A DNA stretch of 64,000 nt from Vibrio panuliri (GTDB lineage Bacteria; Pseudomonadota; Gammaproteobacteria; Enterobacterales; Vibrionaceae), in NCBI RefSeq assembly GCF_009938205.1, contig NZ_AP019654.1, positions 558,001 to 622,000 on the forward strand, read 5' to 3'. Position numbers and translations under genes: made by a program. The notes beneath the pieces were generated by a model. The model worked only from the letters and a program-made list of their open reading frames with translations. It searched no databases and was not told where the DNA came from. This document shows, piece by piece, positions 9,520-18,374 of this stretch (the stretch's first letter is position 1; every line of letters starts with the position of its first letter).

Positions 9520-10253
9520 GAAAGTGGATTTTAGTGCTATTTGCAATGTTGCCGTCTTTGGCGATGGCAGCGGGTGCCAATGTACCGTTAGATAAAGCGA
9601 ACAATGACTTGTCAGATCAAGCGTCATTGCAAAATGGTGCCAAGCTATTTATGAACTACTGCTTTGGTTGCCACTCTGCGCAATACCAACGTTATGAGCG
9701 TGTGGCTCGCGATATCGGTATTCCTGTTGAGTTGATGAAGGAGAACTTGATGTTTGATCCTTCAGCTAAAGTCGGTGACTTAATGGAAAATGCCATGCCT
9801 GAAGCACAAGCTGCGAAATGGTTTGGTGGTCCGGCACCTGATCTGACCTTAGTTGCTCGCGTTCGCGGCACCGATTGGCTTTACACTTACTTGCGCTCTT
9901 TTTATGAAGACCCAGCGCGCCCATTTGGTGTGAACAACGTTGTGTTCCCAAGTGTGGGTATGCCACATGTGCTAGAGGAACTGCAAGGTATTCCTACCCC
10001 TATTATGGGTACCAAAATGGTTGATGGTGCCGAGGTTGAAGTGGTGGTTGGCATTGAAACCGATGGTTCCGGTGAGCTCAATACAGAAGAGTACGATCAA
10101 GCGGTACGTGATTTGGTCAATTTCTTAGAGTACTCTGGTGACCCAGTTAAGCTTGAACGTCATACATTAGGCTGGTGGGTGATGGGCTTCCTTGTGATCT
10201 TTACCATTGTCGTGGTGTTGCTGAAGAAAGAGTATTGGCGTGATGTGCATTAA
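9516..10253 (+). CDS. petC: Cytochrome c1 of the bc1 complex
   Basis: This is the periplasmic c-type heme subunit that passes electrons to soluble cytochrome c. It is 245 aa with an N-terminal signal peptide ending near MAAGA, a heme-binding CFGCH at residues 49-53, an MPHVLEELQG segment typical of c1, and a C-terminal membrane anchor (VMGFLVIFTIVVVLL). The start overlaps the petB stop by four bases. A strong terminator follows. Confidence 0.95.
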   Translation: MRKWILVLFAMLPSLAMAAGANVPLDKANNDLSDQASLQNGAKLFMNYCFGCHSAQYQRYERVARDIGIPVELMKENLMFDPSAKVGDLMENAMPEAQAAKWFGGPAPDLTLVARVRGTDWLYTYLRSFYEDPARPFGVNNVVFPSVGMPHVLEELQGIPTPIMGTKMVDGAEVEVVVGIETDGSGELNTEEYDQAVRDLVNFLEYSGDPVKLERHTLGWWVMGFLVIFTIVVVLLKKEYWRDVH

Positions 10254-10294
10254 TTGTGCTATCATACCGTGCTAATTACCATATTTGACTGTTT

Positions 10295-10326
10295 ACAATG
10301 GAGGCTTAGCCTCCATTGTTTTTTAT
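10295..10326 (+). terminator. Terminator of petABC
   Basis: An 11-bp perfect stem (ACAATGGAGGC / GCCTCCATTGT) has a three-base loop and is followed by a T-rich tract. It separates petABC from sspA. Confidence 0.88.
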
Positions 10327-10351
10327 TTCTGTAAGTGTGCTGGAGGGCTCC

Positions 10352-10987
10352 ATGGCTGTAGCTGCCAATAAACGTTCTGTGATGACTCTATTCTCAAGTG
10401 CATCTGATATGTATAGCCATCAGGTGCGCATTGTTCTCGCTGAAAAGGGCGTAAGCGTTGAGGTTGAGCTAGTTGATGAAGCAAACTTGCCTGCGGAATT
10501 GATTGAGTTAAACCCATACAAAACTGTTCCAACTCTAGTTGATCGCGAATTGGCGCTTTATGATTCAAAAATTATCATGGAGTACCTAGATGAGCGATTC
10601 CCTCATCCACCACTAATGCCTGTTTACCCTGTTGCTCGTGGTAACAGCCGTCTAATGATTTACCGTATCGAAAAGAACTGGTACTCACTAGCAGAGAAAG
10701 TGGTAAACGGTACTGCTGAAGAATCAGATGCTGCACGTAACAAACTGCGCAATGACCTACTGACTTTAGGTCCTGTTTTTGCTGAATTTGAGTACTTCAT
10801 GAGTGAAGAGTTCAGCTTGATCGATTGCTACCTAGCACCGTTACTATGGCGTTTACCACAATTAGGTATCGAGCTAGTAGGCCCAGGTTCTAAAGAGCTT
10901 AAAATTTACATGAACCGCGTATTTGAGCGTGATTCATTCCTAGCTTCTCTGACTGAAGCTGAACGTGAAATGCGCCTAGTTCGTTAA
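10352..10987 (+). CDS. sspA: Stringent starvation protein A
   Basis: SspA is a glutathione-S-transferase-fold protein that binds RNA polymerase-sigma70 and modulates transcription in stationary phase and acid stress. It is 211 aa from the ATG at 10352, which has GGAGG correctly placed. A longer open frame to 10316 lacks a good start. The N-terminal thioredoxin-like part (residues about 10-85, with KTVPTLVD) and the helical C-terminal part are recognisable. It sits 10 bases upstream of sspB, the usual pair. Confidence 0.95.
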   Translation: MAVAANKRSVMTLFSSASDMYSHQVRIVLAEKGVSVEVELVDEANLPAELIELNPYKTVPTLVDRELALYDSKIIMEYLDERFPHPPLMPVYPVARGNSRLMIYRIEKNWYSLAEKVVNGTAEESDAARNKLRNDLLTLGPVFAEFEYFMSEEFSLIDCYLAPLLWRLPQLGIELVGPGSKELKIYMNRVFERDSFLASLTEAEREMRLVR

Positions 10988-10997
10988 TTTCGCGCTA

Positions 10998-11474
10998 ATG
11001 GATATTTCAAGCATGACCCCACGCCGCCCATATTTGCTTCGTGCATTTTATGAGTGGCTGGTGGACAACGATCTTACTCCTCATCTTGTTGTAGCTGCTA
11101 CGTTACCTGGTGTTCGCGTTCCACAAGAATTTGTTCAAGATGGACAGATTATTCTTAACGTTGCGCCACGTGCGGTAGGTAATTTACAACTGGGCGATGA
11201 CGAAATTACTTTCAACGCTCGCTTTAGTGGTCGTCCACATCTTGTGATTGTGCCTCTTTATGCGGTTCAAGCTATCTATGCTCGTGAAAATGGAGCAGGG
11301 ACTATGTTTGACCCAGAAGAAGCCTACATGGAGCTGGAAGAAGCTGACGATGGTTACATCGAAGAGGTTGATGAAGGGTTATCTTTGGCTGAAGAAACTC
11401 AACCTGAGTCGTCAGACTCTGATGAGGAACCGCCAAGACCTAAAGGTCGTCCGAGTTTACGTGTCGTTAAGTAA
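10998..11474 (+). CDS. sspB: ClpXP adaptor SspB
   Basis: SspB delivers ssrA-tagged proteins from stalled ribosomes to the ClpXP protease. It is 158 aa. The substrate-binding domain occupies about residues 6-115 (opening with TPRRPYLLRAFYEW), then an acidic flexible linker, then a C-terminal ClpX-docking motif (RPSLRVVK). The ATG at 10998 aligns with the E. coli protein start (MDxS). ATG at 11013 is an alternative. Neither has a clear ribosome-binding site, which suggests coupling to sspA. Confidence 0.95.
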   Translation: MDISSMTPRRPYLLRAFYEWLVDNDLTPHLVVAATLPGVRVPQEFVQDGQIILNVAPRAVGNLQLGDDEITFNARFSGRPHLVIVPLYAVQAIYARENGAGTMFDPEEAYMELEEADDGYIEEVDEGLSLAEETQPESSDSDEEPPRPKGRPSLRVVK

Positions 11475-11490
11475 ACTGACTAAGTCGTAT

Positions 11491-11523
11491 AAAAAAAGCA
11501 GCGTTGATACGCTGCTTTTTTTT
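11491..11523. terminator. Bidirectional terminator between sspB and dolP
   Basis: A stem of AGCAGCG / CGCTGCT is flanked by seven A on the left and eight T on the right, suitable for both converging transcripts. Confidence 0.88.
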
Positions 11524-11540
11524 GATCAATGTTTTTTTGG

Positions 11541-12110
11541 TTAATCACCGTATTGGAACGCTTTGACGACCTGCTTCACACCAGAGATATTGCGGGCGAC
11601 TTCCGCCGCTTTGTCAGCGTGAGCGCGAGAAACATAACCAAGTAGGAACACTTCTCGATCTTCGGTGATCACGGTGATTTTGGTACCGCTTAGTTCATCA
11701 TCAGTGACAAGCGATGATTTAACCTTGGTTGTGATCCAACTATCGTGACTAATTTCACCAAGCGATAATGGCTGTTTGATGCGAACTTGATTGTGTATCT
11801 GTGTCACACCAGACACTTTGCGTGCTTGCTGTTCAAACTCGTTCAGTAATTGCTCATTACTCGCTTGTCCCATCAGTACCACGATGCCTTTATAAGAGCT
11901 CGCAGTAACACGCACCGCGCCTTTGTATGGAGCTTTGTTGGTCAGTCCGGCAACTTCAAATTCGATGTTGCTGTCGTTCCAGATTTCTTTGGTGGTTCGC
12001 GTATCCGTAACGATATTCACGGTTGTGGCTGCGCCAGCTACAAACAAACCTGCACATCCGGTGCTTGAGAGTAGAACTAGGCAAACAAAAAGGGCTTTTA
12101 CAAATTTCAT
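11541..12110 (-). CDS. dolP: Outer-membrane BON-domain lipoprotein DolP (YraP-like)
   Basis: DolP is a lipoprotein that supports outer-membrane integrity and the BAM complex and is often in the sigma-E regulon. The signal peptide ends in a lipobox (LLSSTGC, acylated Cys near residue 19), followed by two BON domains (about residues 40-110 and 120-185) with the conserved SGVxxVxNxV-like pattern. I chose ATG at 12110 because it gives a compact lipoprotein signal and has AAGAG seven bases upstream. ATG at 12125 would overlap diaA by 11 bases. It is the last gene of lpoA-yraN-diaA-dolP. Confidence 0.9.
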   Translation of the reverse strand: MKFVKALFVCLVLLSSTGCAGLFVAGAATTVNIVTDTRTTKEIWNDSNIEFEVAGLTNKAPYKGAVRVTASSYKGIVVLMGQASNEQLLNEFEQQARKVSGVTQIHNQVRIKQPLSLGEISHDSWITTKVKSSLVTDDELSGTKITVITEDREVFLLGYVSRAHADKAAEVARNISGVKQVVKAFQYGD

Positions 12111-12114
12111 CTCT

Positions 12115-12708
<594 letters not shown>

Positions 12709-13074
12709 TTATCCTTGAATTGCATTTTTTATCCATTCTACTTGTTCGCCATTTTGATGAATAGCGACTAAGTCAAAACGAATAGCCGTTGAGTGAATAG
12801 ACATGCCTTGCTTAAGTAGCCAAAGGTTGGCGGCTTTAATCAATCTTTGCTGTTTCACATAAGTAACAGTTTCAGCAGCATGCCCATATTGTTGATTGTT
12901 GCGGTAACGAACTTCTACAAAGACAGTGCATTGACCATCGCGCATAATGATGTCTATTTCGCCACCCTTTGCGCGAAAATTTCGTTCGATCAACTCAAGC
13001 CCACAAGCGGATAAATATTTTTCCGCTTGGGACTCAAAAAACAGACCTCTACTCAGCTTGCTCAGCAGTGCCAT
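12709..13074 (-). CDS. yraN: YraN family protein (UPF0102), endonuclease-like fold
   Basis: This is a 121-residue conserved protein with a restriction-endonuclease-like core: E near the N-terminus, GEIDIIMRD, then VEVRYR, which resembles the D-ExK pattern. No biochemical activity is established. It starts inside lpoA with a 26-base overlap and is followed by diaA three bases later, an order conserved in many Gammaproteobacteria. Confidence 0.9.
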   Translation of the reverse strand: MALLSKLSRGLFFESQAEKYLSACGLELIERNFRAKGGEIDIIMRDGQCTVFVEVRYRNNQQYGHAAETVTYVKQQRLIKAANLWLLKQGMSIHSTAIRFDLVAIHQNGEQVEWIKNAIQG

Positions 13075-14872
13075 GTTCAGCCCAGCTTATTTCACGCTGT
13101 ACTACACAGTTTTGGTCGATACTAAGCACACCGGTGTTACCTTGAACGGTTGCACCATGAATGATCTTCATTTGTGGCAGTTGCTCCATCAGTAGATAAG
13201 CATCCATACCCAAGGCTTGCAGGCGTTTCTCTGCATTAGAGCCTTTTGGCCACATTTGGTTCATTTGCGCTTCAATTGCTGAGTTTGGTTGAATCAACAG
13301 CGGAATATCACTGTACATCACCCCTGTAAGGTCTTCATATTGCTGACGACCGCTATTGCTGCGAGAGTTTGAAAACAGCTTAGGTGGATTGGTATCTGGG
13401 TTAATTGCCACCTCAATAAAAGGTTTGATAAGTGTCAACTCACTGCTACCAGCGACGATATAGACCGCGTCGATGTCTCGGCGGCTGCGAGGTTGACTCT
13501 CAAGGGAAATACCCAGCAATGATTCCATCTGCGCAATGTGCTGTTGGCTATCTTGTAGACCAAAAGCAGTGTTGATATTGCGTTGCAGTTGGCGTTTGTC
13601 GCTAAACAGGTTTACGGCCACTTTATTGTCGCTGTATTTCTTCCACTCTTGATCGAATGCTTCCACAACGCGCTGACCTAGCTTACCTTGTGGTGCAAGA
13701 ATCAGTGGGTAGCGATAGCCTTGTTCAAACAGGTGCTTAGCCGCTTGGGCAACCTCTTGCTCTGGCGATAGCGCAAGATAACAGACGTTCGTCCCCGTCT
13801 GAATTTGGTCTGGAATATTTAGTGCCAGCATTGGAAGCGGCGCTCCAGTTGCCGTTTGCGCTTGCTGCAGTGCTTCGATGTTACCTTTAACCAACGGGCC
13901 AACAACAAAGTCGATGTTCTTTTCAATAAACATCTGTTGCAGTCGTGCTGGGTCAGAGTTATTGGTATCAATGACCGTTAGTGTGGCATTTGGGTCACGC
14001 TGCGAGTCGTTCATCATCTGCAAGATAAACCCATCGCGAATTAATTGGGCTTGTTTGGCGAATTTACCAGACAGTGGCAGTAACAGCGCGGTGTTGACTG
14101 GCTTGGTTACTTCCAAGGTCAAAATATCCTCAATCGATTGAGGTGTGTACAGCGCTGCTGGGTGGCTTGGGTTTTCAGCCAGCCATTGCTCTAAGGTGTT
14201 TTTGAGCTGCGGGATATTGTTCGCCAATGTGGCTTGGTAAATCGCCAGTTGCAACCAACCATCAAAAACTTCTTGATCAGGAGCGGCTGAAAATTGCGTG
14301 ATTTGCGCTTCAGAGTAGTAGGACAAGTTTTCCCAAATGCTTTGCGCCAAATACGCTTGTTGAGATTTTGCTTCATACTCCGCTAACTGAGTTAACTCTT
14401 GAGCGGCAGCAAAATAGTTTTTCTGTTTGGCGAATGTGTCGGCACGCAGTTGGTGGTAATCCTTCCACTGTTCGTTGGCTAGGCGCCAAGTTGGGCGAAA
14501 GTTCAACAGCTCACTGACTTGGTCAAATTCTTGATTGTTGTACAGCAGTTGAGCTCGAGCTAGTTGCCACTCGGCCTGTTGCATGTCCGTCAATGGCTGA
14601 CGAGATAAGCGATTGATCAGCAGTTGAGCCTGATTTCTATTGTTGGCTTCAACTGAGGCTTTTAATGCCATGATCAACCAGTCGCTCTGTACACTTCCTT
14701 CGCTGCTGTCAGCTCGCATCAGGTAATTGGTTACCGATTGAGTCGGATCACTGGTGATGTCGACAGACCGAGATGTCGATGAAGTAGACGAACACGCCGC
14801 TAAAACGACCGCGAGGGCTACAGGAGTCAGTAAGCGTGGTACACTTAATCGCTTTTGGTTATTTATGGCCAT
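13049..14872 (-). CDS. lpoA: Penicillin-binding protein 1A activator lipoprotein LpoA
   Basis: LpoA is an outer-membrane lipoprotein that reaches through the periplasm to stimulate the transpeptidase of PBP1A. From ATG at 14872 it is 607 aa. The signal peptide ends in the lipobox LAAC (Cys near residue 27), then comes a TPR-like helical N-terminal domain (about 40-250), and a C-terminal domain with a periplasmic-binding-protein fold (begins near NTALLLPLSGKFAKQAQ). The open frame to 14935 would bury the lipobox. It is divergent from rsmI across 63 bases. Confidence 0.92.
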   Translation of the reverse strand: MAINNQKRLSVPRLLTPVALAVVLAACSSTSSTSRSVDITSDPTQSVTNYLMRADSSEGSVQSDWLIMALKASVEANNRNQAQLLINRLSRQPLTDMQQAEWQLARAQLLYNNQEFDQVSELLNFRPTWRLANEQWKDYHQLRADTFAKQKNYFAAAQELTQLAEYEAKSQQAYLAQSIWENLSYYSEAQITQFSAAPDQEVFDGWLQLAIYQATLANNIPQLKNTLEQWLAENPSHPAALYTPQSIEDILTLEVTKPVNTALLLPLSGKFAKQAQLIRDGFILQMMNDSQRDPNATLTVIDTNNSDPARLQQMFIEKNIDFVVGPLVKGNIEALQQAQTATGAPLPMLALNIPDQIQTGTNVCYLALSPEQEVAQAAKHLFEQGYRYPLILAPQGKLGQRVVEAFDQEWKKYSDNKVAVNLFSDKRQLQRNINTAFGLQDSQQHIAQMESLLGISLESQPRSRRDIDAVYIVAGSSELTLIKPFIEVAINPDTNPPKLFSNSRSNSGRQQYEDLTGVMYSDIPLLIQPNSAIEAQMNQMWPKGSNAEKRLQALGMDAYLLMEQLPQMKIIHGATVQGNTGVLSIDQNCVVQREISWAEHGTAEQAE

Positions 14873-14935
14873 GAGTTCTTCGTAAATTCCGTATAAGATT
14901 GTGTCTATATTAATCGTTGAAGTGATGCTAAACAA

Positions 14936-15799
14936 ATGACAGATAACAAAACCTTACCTGCACAGATCCCAACTCTCTTTATTGTACCGACTCCAATTGG
15001 CAATTTAGGTGATATTACCCAACGTGCGATTGAAGTTCTGAACAACGTGGATCTTATCGCAGCAGAGGATACACGTCATACAGGAAAGCTACTTGCTCAC
15101 TTTAATATTTCGACCAAAACCTTTCCATTACATGATCATAACGAACAGCAAAAAGCACAAGTTTTGGTCGAAAAATTACTCGCAGGTCAATCTATTGCCT
15201 TGGTATCAGATGCGGGTACACCCCTTATTAGTGACCCAGGTTACCATCTTGTTTCGCAATGTCGTCAAGCGGGCGTAAAAGTTGTGCCATTACCTGGTGC
15301 TTGTGCGGTGATTACCGCCTTGAGTGCGTCAGGTTTACCATCGGACCGTTTTAGCTTCGAGGGCTTTTTACCACCAAAAAGCAAAGCAAGAAAAGATAAG
15401 TTGCTCGAAATTGCAAAAGTAGAGCGCACTTGCATCTTTTATGAGTCTCCTCACCGTATTTTAGACTCTTTAGATGACATGTTGGATATTCTTGGTCCTG
15501 AGCGTGAAGTGGTACTTGCGCGAGAGCTAACGAAAACCTTCGAAACTTTCCAAGGTTTACCGTTGGGAGAGTTGGTCGAGTGGGTGAAAGCCGACGACAA
15601 CCAACAGCGTGGGGAGATGGTGTTACTTGTTCACGGACATCGTGAAGTTGCCGATGACACCTTGCCAGATGAAGCAACTCGCACACTGGCAATCTTAACC
15701 AAAGAGCTGCCATTGAAAAAAGCCGCTGCACTGGCTGCAGAAATCTATAACCTGAAAAAGAACGCTCTGTATAAGTGGGGGTTGGAGAATCTGGATTAA
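14936..15799 (+). CDS. rsmI: 16S rRNA (cytidine-1402-2'-O)-methyltransferase RsmI
   Basis: RsmI adds the 2'-O-methyl group of m4Cm1402 in the 16S rRNA decoding centre. RsmH, encoded about 1.3 kb downstream, adds the N4-methyl to the same base. It is 287 aa with the tetrapyrrole-methylase fold: [11 protein letters not shown] near residue 17, AAEDTRHT near 42, [12 protein letters not shown] near 90 and a C-terminal [12 protein letters not shown]. The start is ATG with no strong ribosome-binding site. It is divergent from lpoA. Confidence 0.95.
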   Translation: MTDNKTLPAQIPTLFIVPTPIGNLGDITQRAIEVLNNVDLIAAEDTRHTGKLLAHFNISTKTFPLHDHNEQQKAQVLVEKLLAGQSIALVSDAGTPLISDPGYHLVSQCRQAGVKVVPLPGACAVITALSASGLPSDRFSFEGFLPPKSKARKDKLLEIAKVERTCIFYESPHRILDSLDDMLDILGPEREVVLARELTKTFETFQGLPLGELVEWVKADDNQQRGEMVLLVHGHREVADDTLPDEATRTLAILTKELPLKKAAALAAEIYNLKKNALYKWGLENLD

Positions 15800-15806
15800 G
15801 GGAACC

Positions 15807-15869
15807 GGAACGCTGCGCTTCGGGACGTGGGAGCGGGTTTCGTCCTACGGAACACGGTGCTTCGTGACG
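15807..15869. repeat. Pair of decayed 21-bp direct repeats after rsmI
   Basis: The copies at 15807-15827 and 15849-15869 match at 17 of 21 positions (GGAACGCTGCGCTTCGGGACG versus GGAACACGGTGCTTCGTGACG). They look like debris of an intergenic repeat. Confidence 0.55.
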
Positions 15870-15909
15870 CAGTAATGGGCGTTGCATTAGTTCGCGCTAA
15901 TCTAAATTT

Positions 15910-16036
15910 GTCATTCCATAGAGCGCGTTAGCGCGAGTAGGGAATCTTGTTTTGTTGAGTGAAAGCGAGATCCCCAACTCGCTCGTCCCTCGCTCTTGAG
16001 GATGACAGGGGTATGCTTATGCTCTTGAGGATGACA
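15910..16036. repeat. Dispersed palindromic repeat (GTCATTCC ... GGATGAC) with a duplicated right end
   Basis: The element runs from GTCATTCC (15910) to GGATGAC (ending 16006) and so has inverted ends. A second copy of its right end (GCTCTTGAGGATGACA) is at 16021-16036. The left part (15910-15953) matches 37510-37555, so the family occurs at least twice in this window. It resembles small non-coding palindromic repeats of Vibrio intergenic regions. Confidence 0.65.
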
Positions 16037-16132
16037 AACATATAAAGTGCCTCGCCCTTGAGGGGCGTAAGGTTTGATGCCAACCCTCAATTACGAGAAA
16101 CCATTGACTCACCCCGTTCTCTAAAAGGCAAA

Positions 16133-16193
<61 letters not shown>

Positions 16194-16245
16194 GCCTACT
16201 TTCTAATCACTTAAACCGCTCATAACAGCATATTTGTGATCTCGC

Positions 16246-16274
16246 TAGACACATCACTCTGAACTCTATACAAT
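16246..16274 (+). promoter_or_regulatory. Predicted rnpB promoter
   Basis: TAGACA (16246) and TACAAT (16269) are separated by 17 bases. The predicted start falls at 16282-16283, exactly at the first base of the P1 helix. Confidence 0.65.
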
Positions 16275-16282
16275 CCGCCCTC

Positions 16283-16712
<430 letters not shown>

Positions 16713-16720
16713 TTCGGATT

Positions 16721-16753
16721 CACAAGGCCTCGCTTTATGCGGGGCCTTTGTGA
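16721..16753 (+). terminator. Long hairpin downstream of rnpB
   Basis: A 13-bp stem (CACAA-GGCCTCGC / GCGGGGCC-T-TTGTG) has a TTTAT loop. There is no good T run directly after it, so it may act as a 3' processing or weak termination structure. Confidence 0.5.
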
Positions 16754-16963
16754 TCTTATCGCTAAAAAATCTCTTCATGCATCTTAGTTTTTTCGTTCCC
16801 ATATCTAATCGGATGCGATAAATAACCTTGGCGAATATTTCCCGAACCAAGCGAGGTATGATAACCTCCTCGCCGCTTGAACTGCGTGGTTTATGGTTAA
16901 AAACCAACAAGCATTTTGAGCTTTACGTTTATATCTTTGCGAGTAGTGGTTTTTTGCTTTTTA

Positions 16964-16992
16964 TTGACCAAAATTATTCCGTAAGCAATAAA
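16964..16992 (+). promoter_or_regulatory. Weak candidate promoter upstream of rsmH
   Basis: TTGACC and AATAAA are separated by 17 bases, about 100 bases before rsmH. The interval 16754-17098 also holds an imperfect hairpin (CAAGCG at 16848, CGCTTG at 16874) but no gene I can support. In particular I see no mraZ. Confidence 0.35.
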
Positions 16993-17098
16993 CTTAGCGC
17001 AATATCACGCGTTGCCTGCTAGATAAGGTGGCGCTGGATGATGAAATCAGTACACTGAGAACAAGCACGTATCAATACGCTAGCTAGATGAGATAACT

Positions 17099-18049
17099 AT
17101 GTCAGAAGCATTTAAACACATATCGGTATTACTAAATGAATCAATTGATGGATTGGCAATCAAGCCTGATGGCACCTACATCGATGGTACGTTTGGTCGT
17201 GGCGGACACAGTCGCACAATCTTATCCAAGCTAGGGGAAAATGGTCGTCTTTTCAGTATCGACCGTGACCCACAAGCGATTGAAGAGGCGAAAAAAATTG
17301 ACGATCCTCGCTTTACTATCGTACATGGTCCTTTTTCTGGCATCGCAACCTATGCTGAGCAACACAACCTCGTTGGTCAGGTTGATGGTGTGCTATTTGA
17401 CTTAGGTGTTTCTTCTCCGCAATTAGATGATGCTGAGCGTGGCTTCAGTTTTATGAAGGATGGCCCGCTTGATATGCGTATGGACCCAACTTCTGGCATT
17501 CCAGTCTCACAATGGTTGGTCGAAGCTGATCTTGATGATATCACTTGGGTGATTCGCGAGTTTGGTGAAGATAAGCATGCTCGTCGCATTGCTAAAGCGA
17601 TTGTGGCTTATCGTGAGAATGAAGAAAATGAACCACTGACTCGCACGGGCCAGTTGGCAAAACTGATTTCTGATGCTGCGCCAAAAAGCTTTAAAGAGAA
17701 AAAGCACCCAGCGACACGTGCATTCCAAGCGTTCCGAATTTATATCAACAGTGAGTTGGAAGAAATTGATACCGCACTGAAAGGAGCGGCAAGCATTTTG
17801 GCTCCTGAAGGTCGTCTATCGGTGATTAGCTTCCACTCTTTAGAAGATCGCATGGTGAAACGCTTTATTCGCAAAGAGAGCAAAGGGCCGGAAGTGCCAC
17901 ACGGTATTCCATTGACCGAAGAACAGATCAAAGCAATGGGTAGTGCGAATCTTAAAGCTGTCGGTAAAGCGATCAAGCCAAGCAAGCAAGAAATTGAGTT
18001 AAACGCGCGCTCTCGCAGCTCAGTGCTGCGCATTGCTGAAAAACTATAA
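17099..18049 (+). CDS. rsmH: 16S rRNA (cytosine-1402-N4)-methyltransferase RsmH (MraW)
   Basis: RsmH methylates N4 of C1402 in 16S rRNA using S-adenosylmethionine. It is 316 aa. The opening [13 protein letters not shown], the SAM-binding [12 protein letters not shown] near residue 27 and the [16 protein letters not shown] segment identify it. It is the first gene of the dcw cluster here, since no mraZ precedes it. The stop lies seven bases before the chosen ftsL start. Confidence 0.96.
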   Translation: MSEAFKHISVLLNESIDGLAIKPDGTYIDGTFGRGGHSRTILSKLGENGRLFSIDRDPQAIEEAKKIDDPRFTIVHGPFSGIATYAEQHNLVGQVDGVLFDLGVSSPQLDDAERGFSFMKDGPLDMRMDPTSGIPVSQWLVEADLDDITWVIREFGEDKHARRIAKAIVAYRENEENEPLTRTGQLAKLISDAAPKSFKEKKHPATRAFQAFRIYINSELEEIDTALKGAASILAPEGRLSVISFHSLEDRMVKRFIRKESKGPEVPHGIPLTEEQIKAMGSANLKAVGKAIKPSKQEIELNARSRSSVLRIAEKL

Positions 18050-18056
18050 CAGTATT

Positions 18057-18374
18057 ATGAAGAAAACCACGCCAAACCTTGCAAAACTGATTGGGCTCGA
18101 CTTACTCACAGTCGGGCGTCTTCCTTTGATAACGTTAATGCTTATCTTTGCAAGTGCGATGGCGGTGGTTTTTACAACCCACCATACGCGAGCGGCTATC
18201 TCTGAAAAAGATCAAGCGCTGGTAGAGCGTGAACGTCTTGATGATGAGTGGCGCAACCTGCTGTTAGAAGAGACGGCTTTGGCAGAACATAGCCGAGTTC
18301 AAGCCGTTGCCAAAAAAGAATTGGATATGAAACGACCTGATTCTGATAAAGAAGTGGTGATTGATTTACCATGA
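18057..18374 (+). CDS. ftsL: Cell division protein FtsL
   Basis: FtsL is a small bitopic divisome protein that forms the FtsQLB complex and activates FtsWI. It is 105 aa with a short cytoplasmic head, one membrane segment (LPLITLMLIFASAMAVVF) and a periplasmic coiled coil rich in E and R. I chose ATG at 18057. A TTG at 18033 inside rsmH is also open, but the ATG gives the usual length. The stop overlaps the ftsI start by four bases. Confidence 0.9.
   Translation: MKKTTPNLAKLIGLDLLTVGRLPLITLMLIFASAMAVVFTTHHTRAAISEKDQALVERERLDDEWRNLLLEETALAEHSRVQAVAKKELDMKRPDSDKEVVIDLP

Noticed and set aside
12947..13195. Plus-strand frame over the yraN-lpoA overlap
   Set aside because: It is a shadow of two conserved minus-strand genes with no product similarity.
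15351..15887. 178-codon minus-strand frame over rsmI and its 3' region
   Set aside because: It is antisense to well-conserved rsmI and continues into repeat debris. No start signals or recognised protein.
16858..17022. 54-codon ATG frame before rsmH with a hydrophobic middle
   Set aside because: GAGGT sits directly against the ATG with no proper spacing, the protein is not recognised, and it overlaps the candidate dcw promoter. The region also contains an imperfect hairpin.
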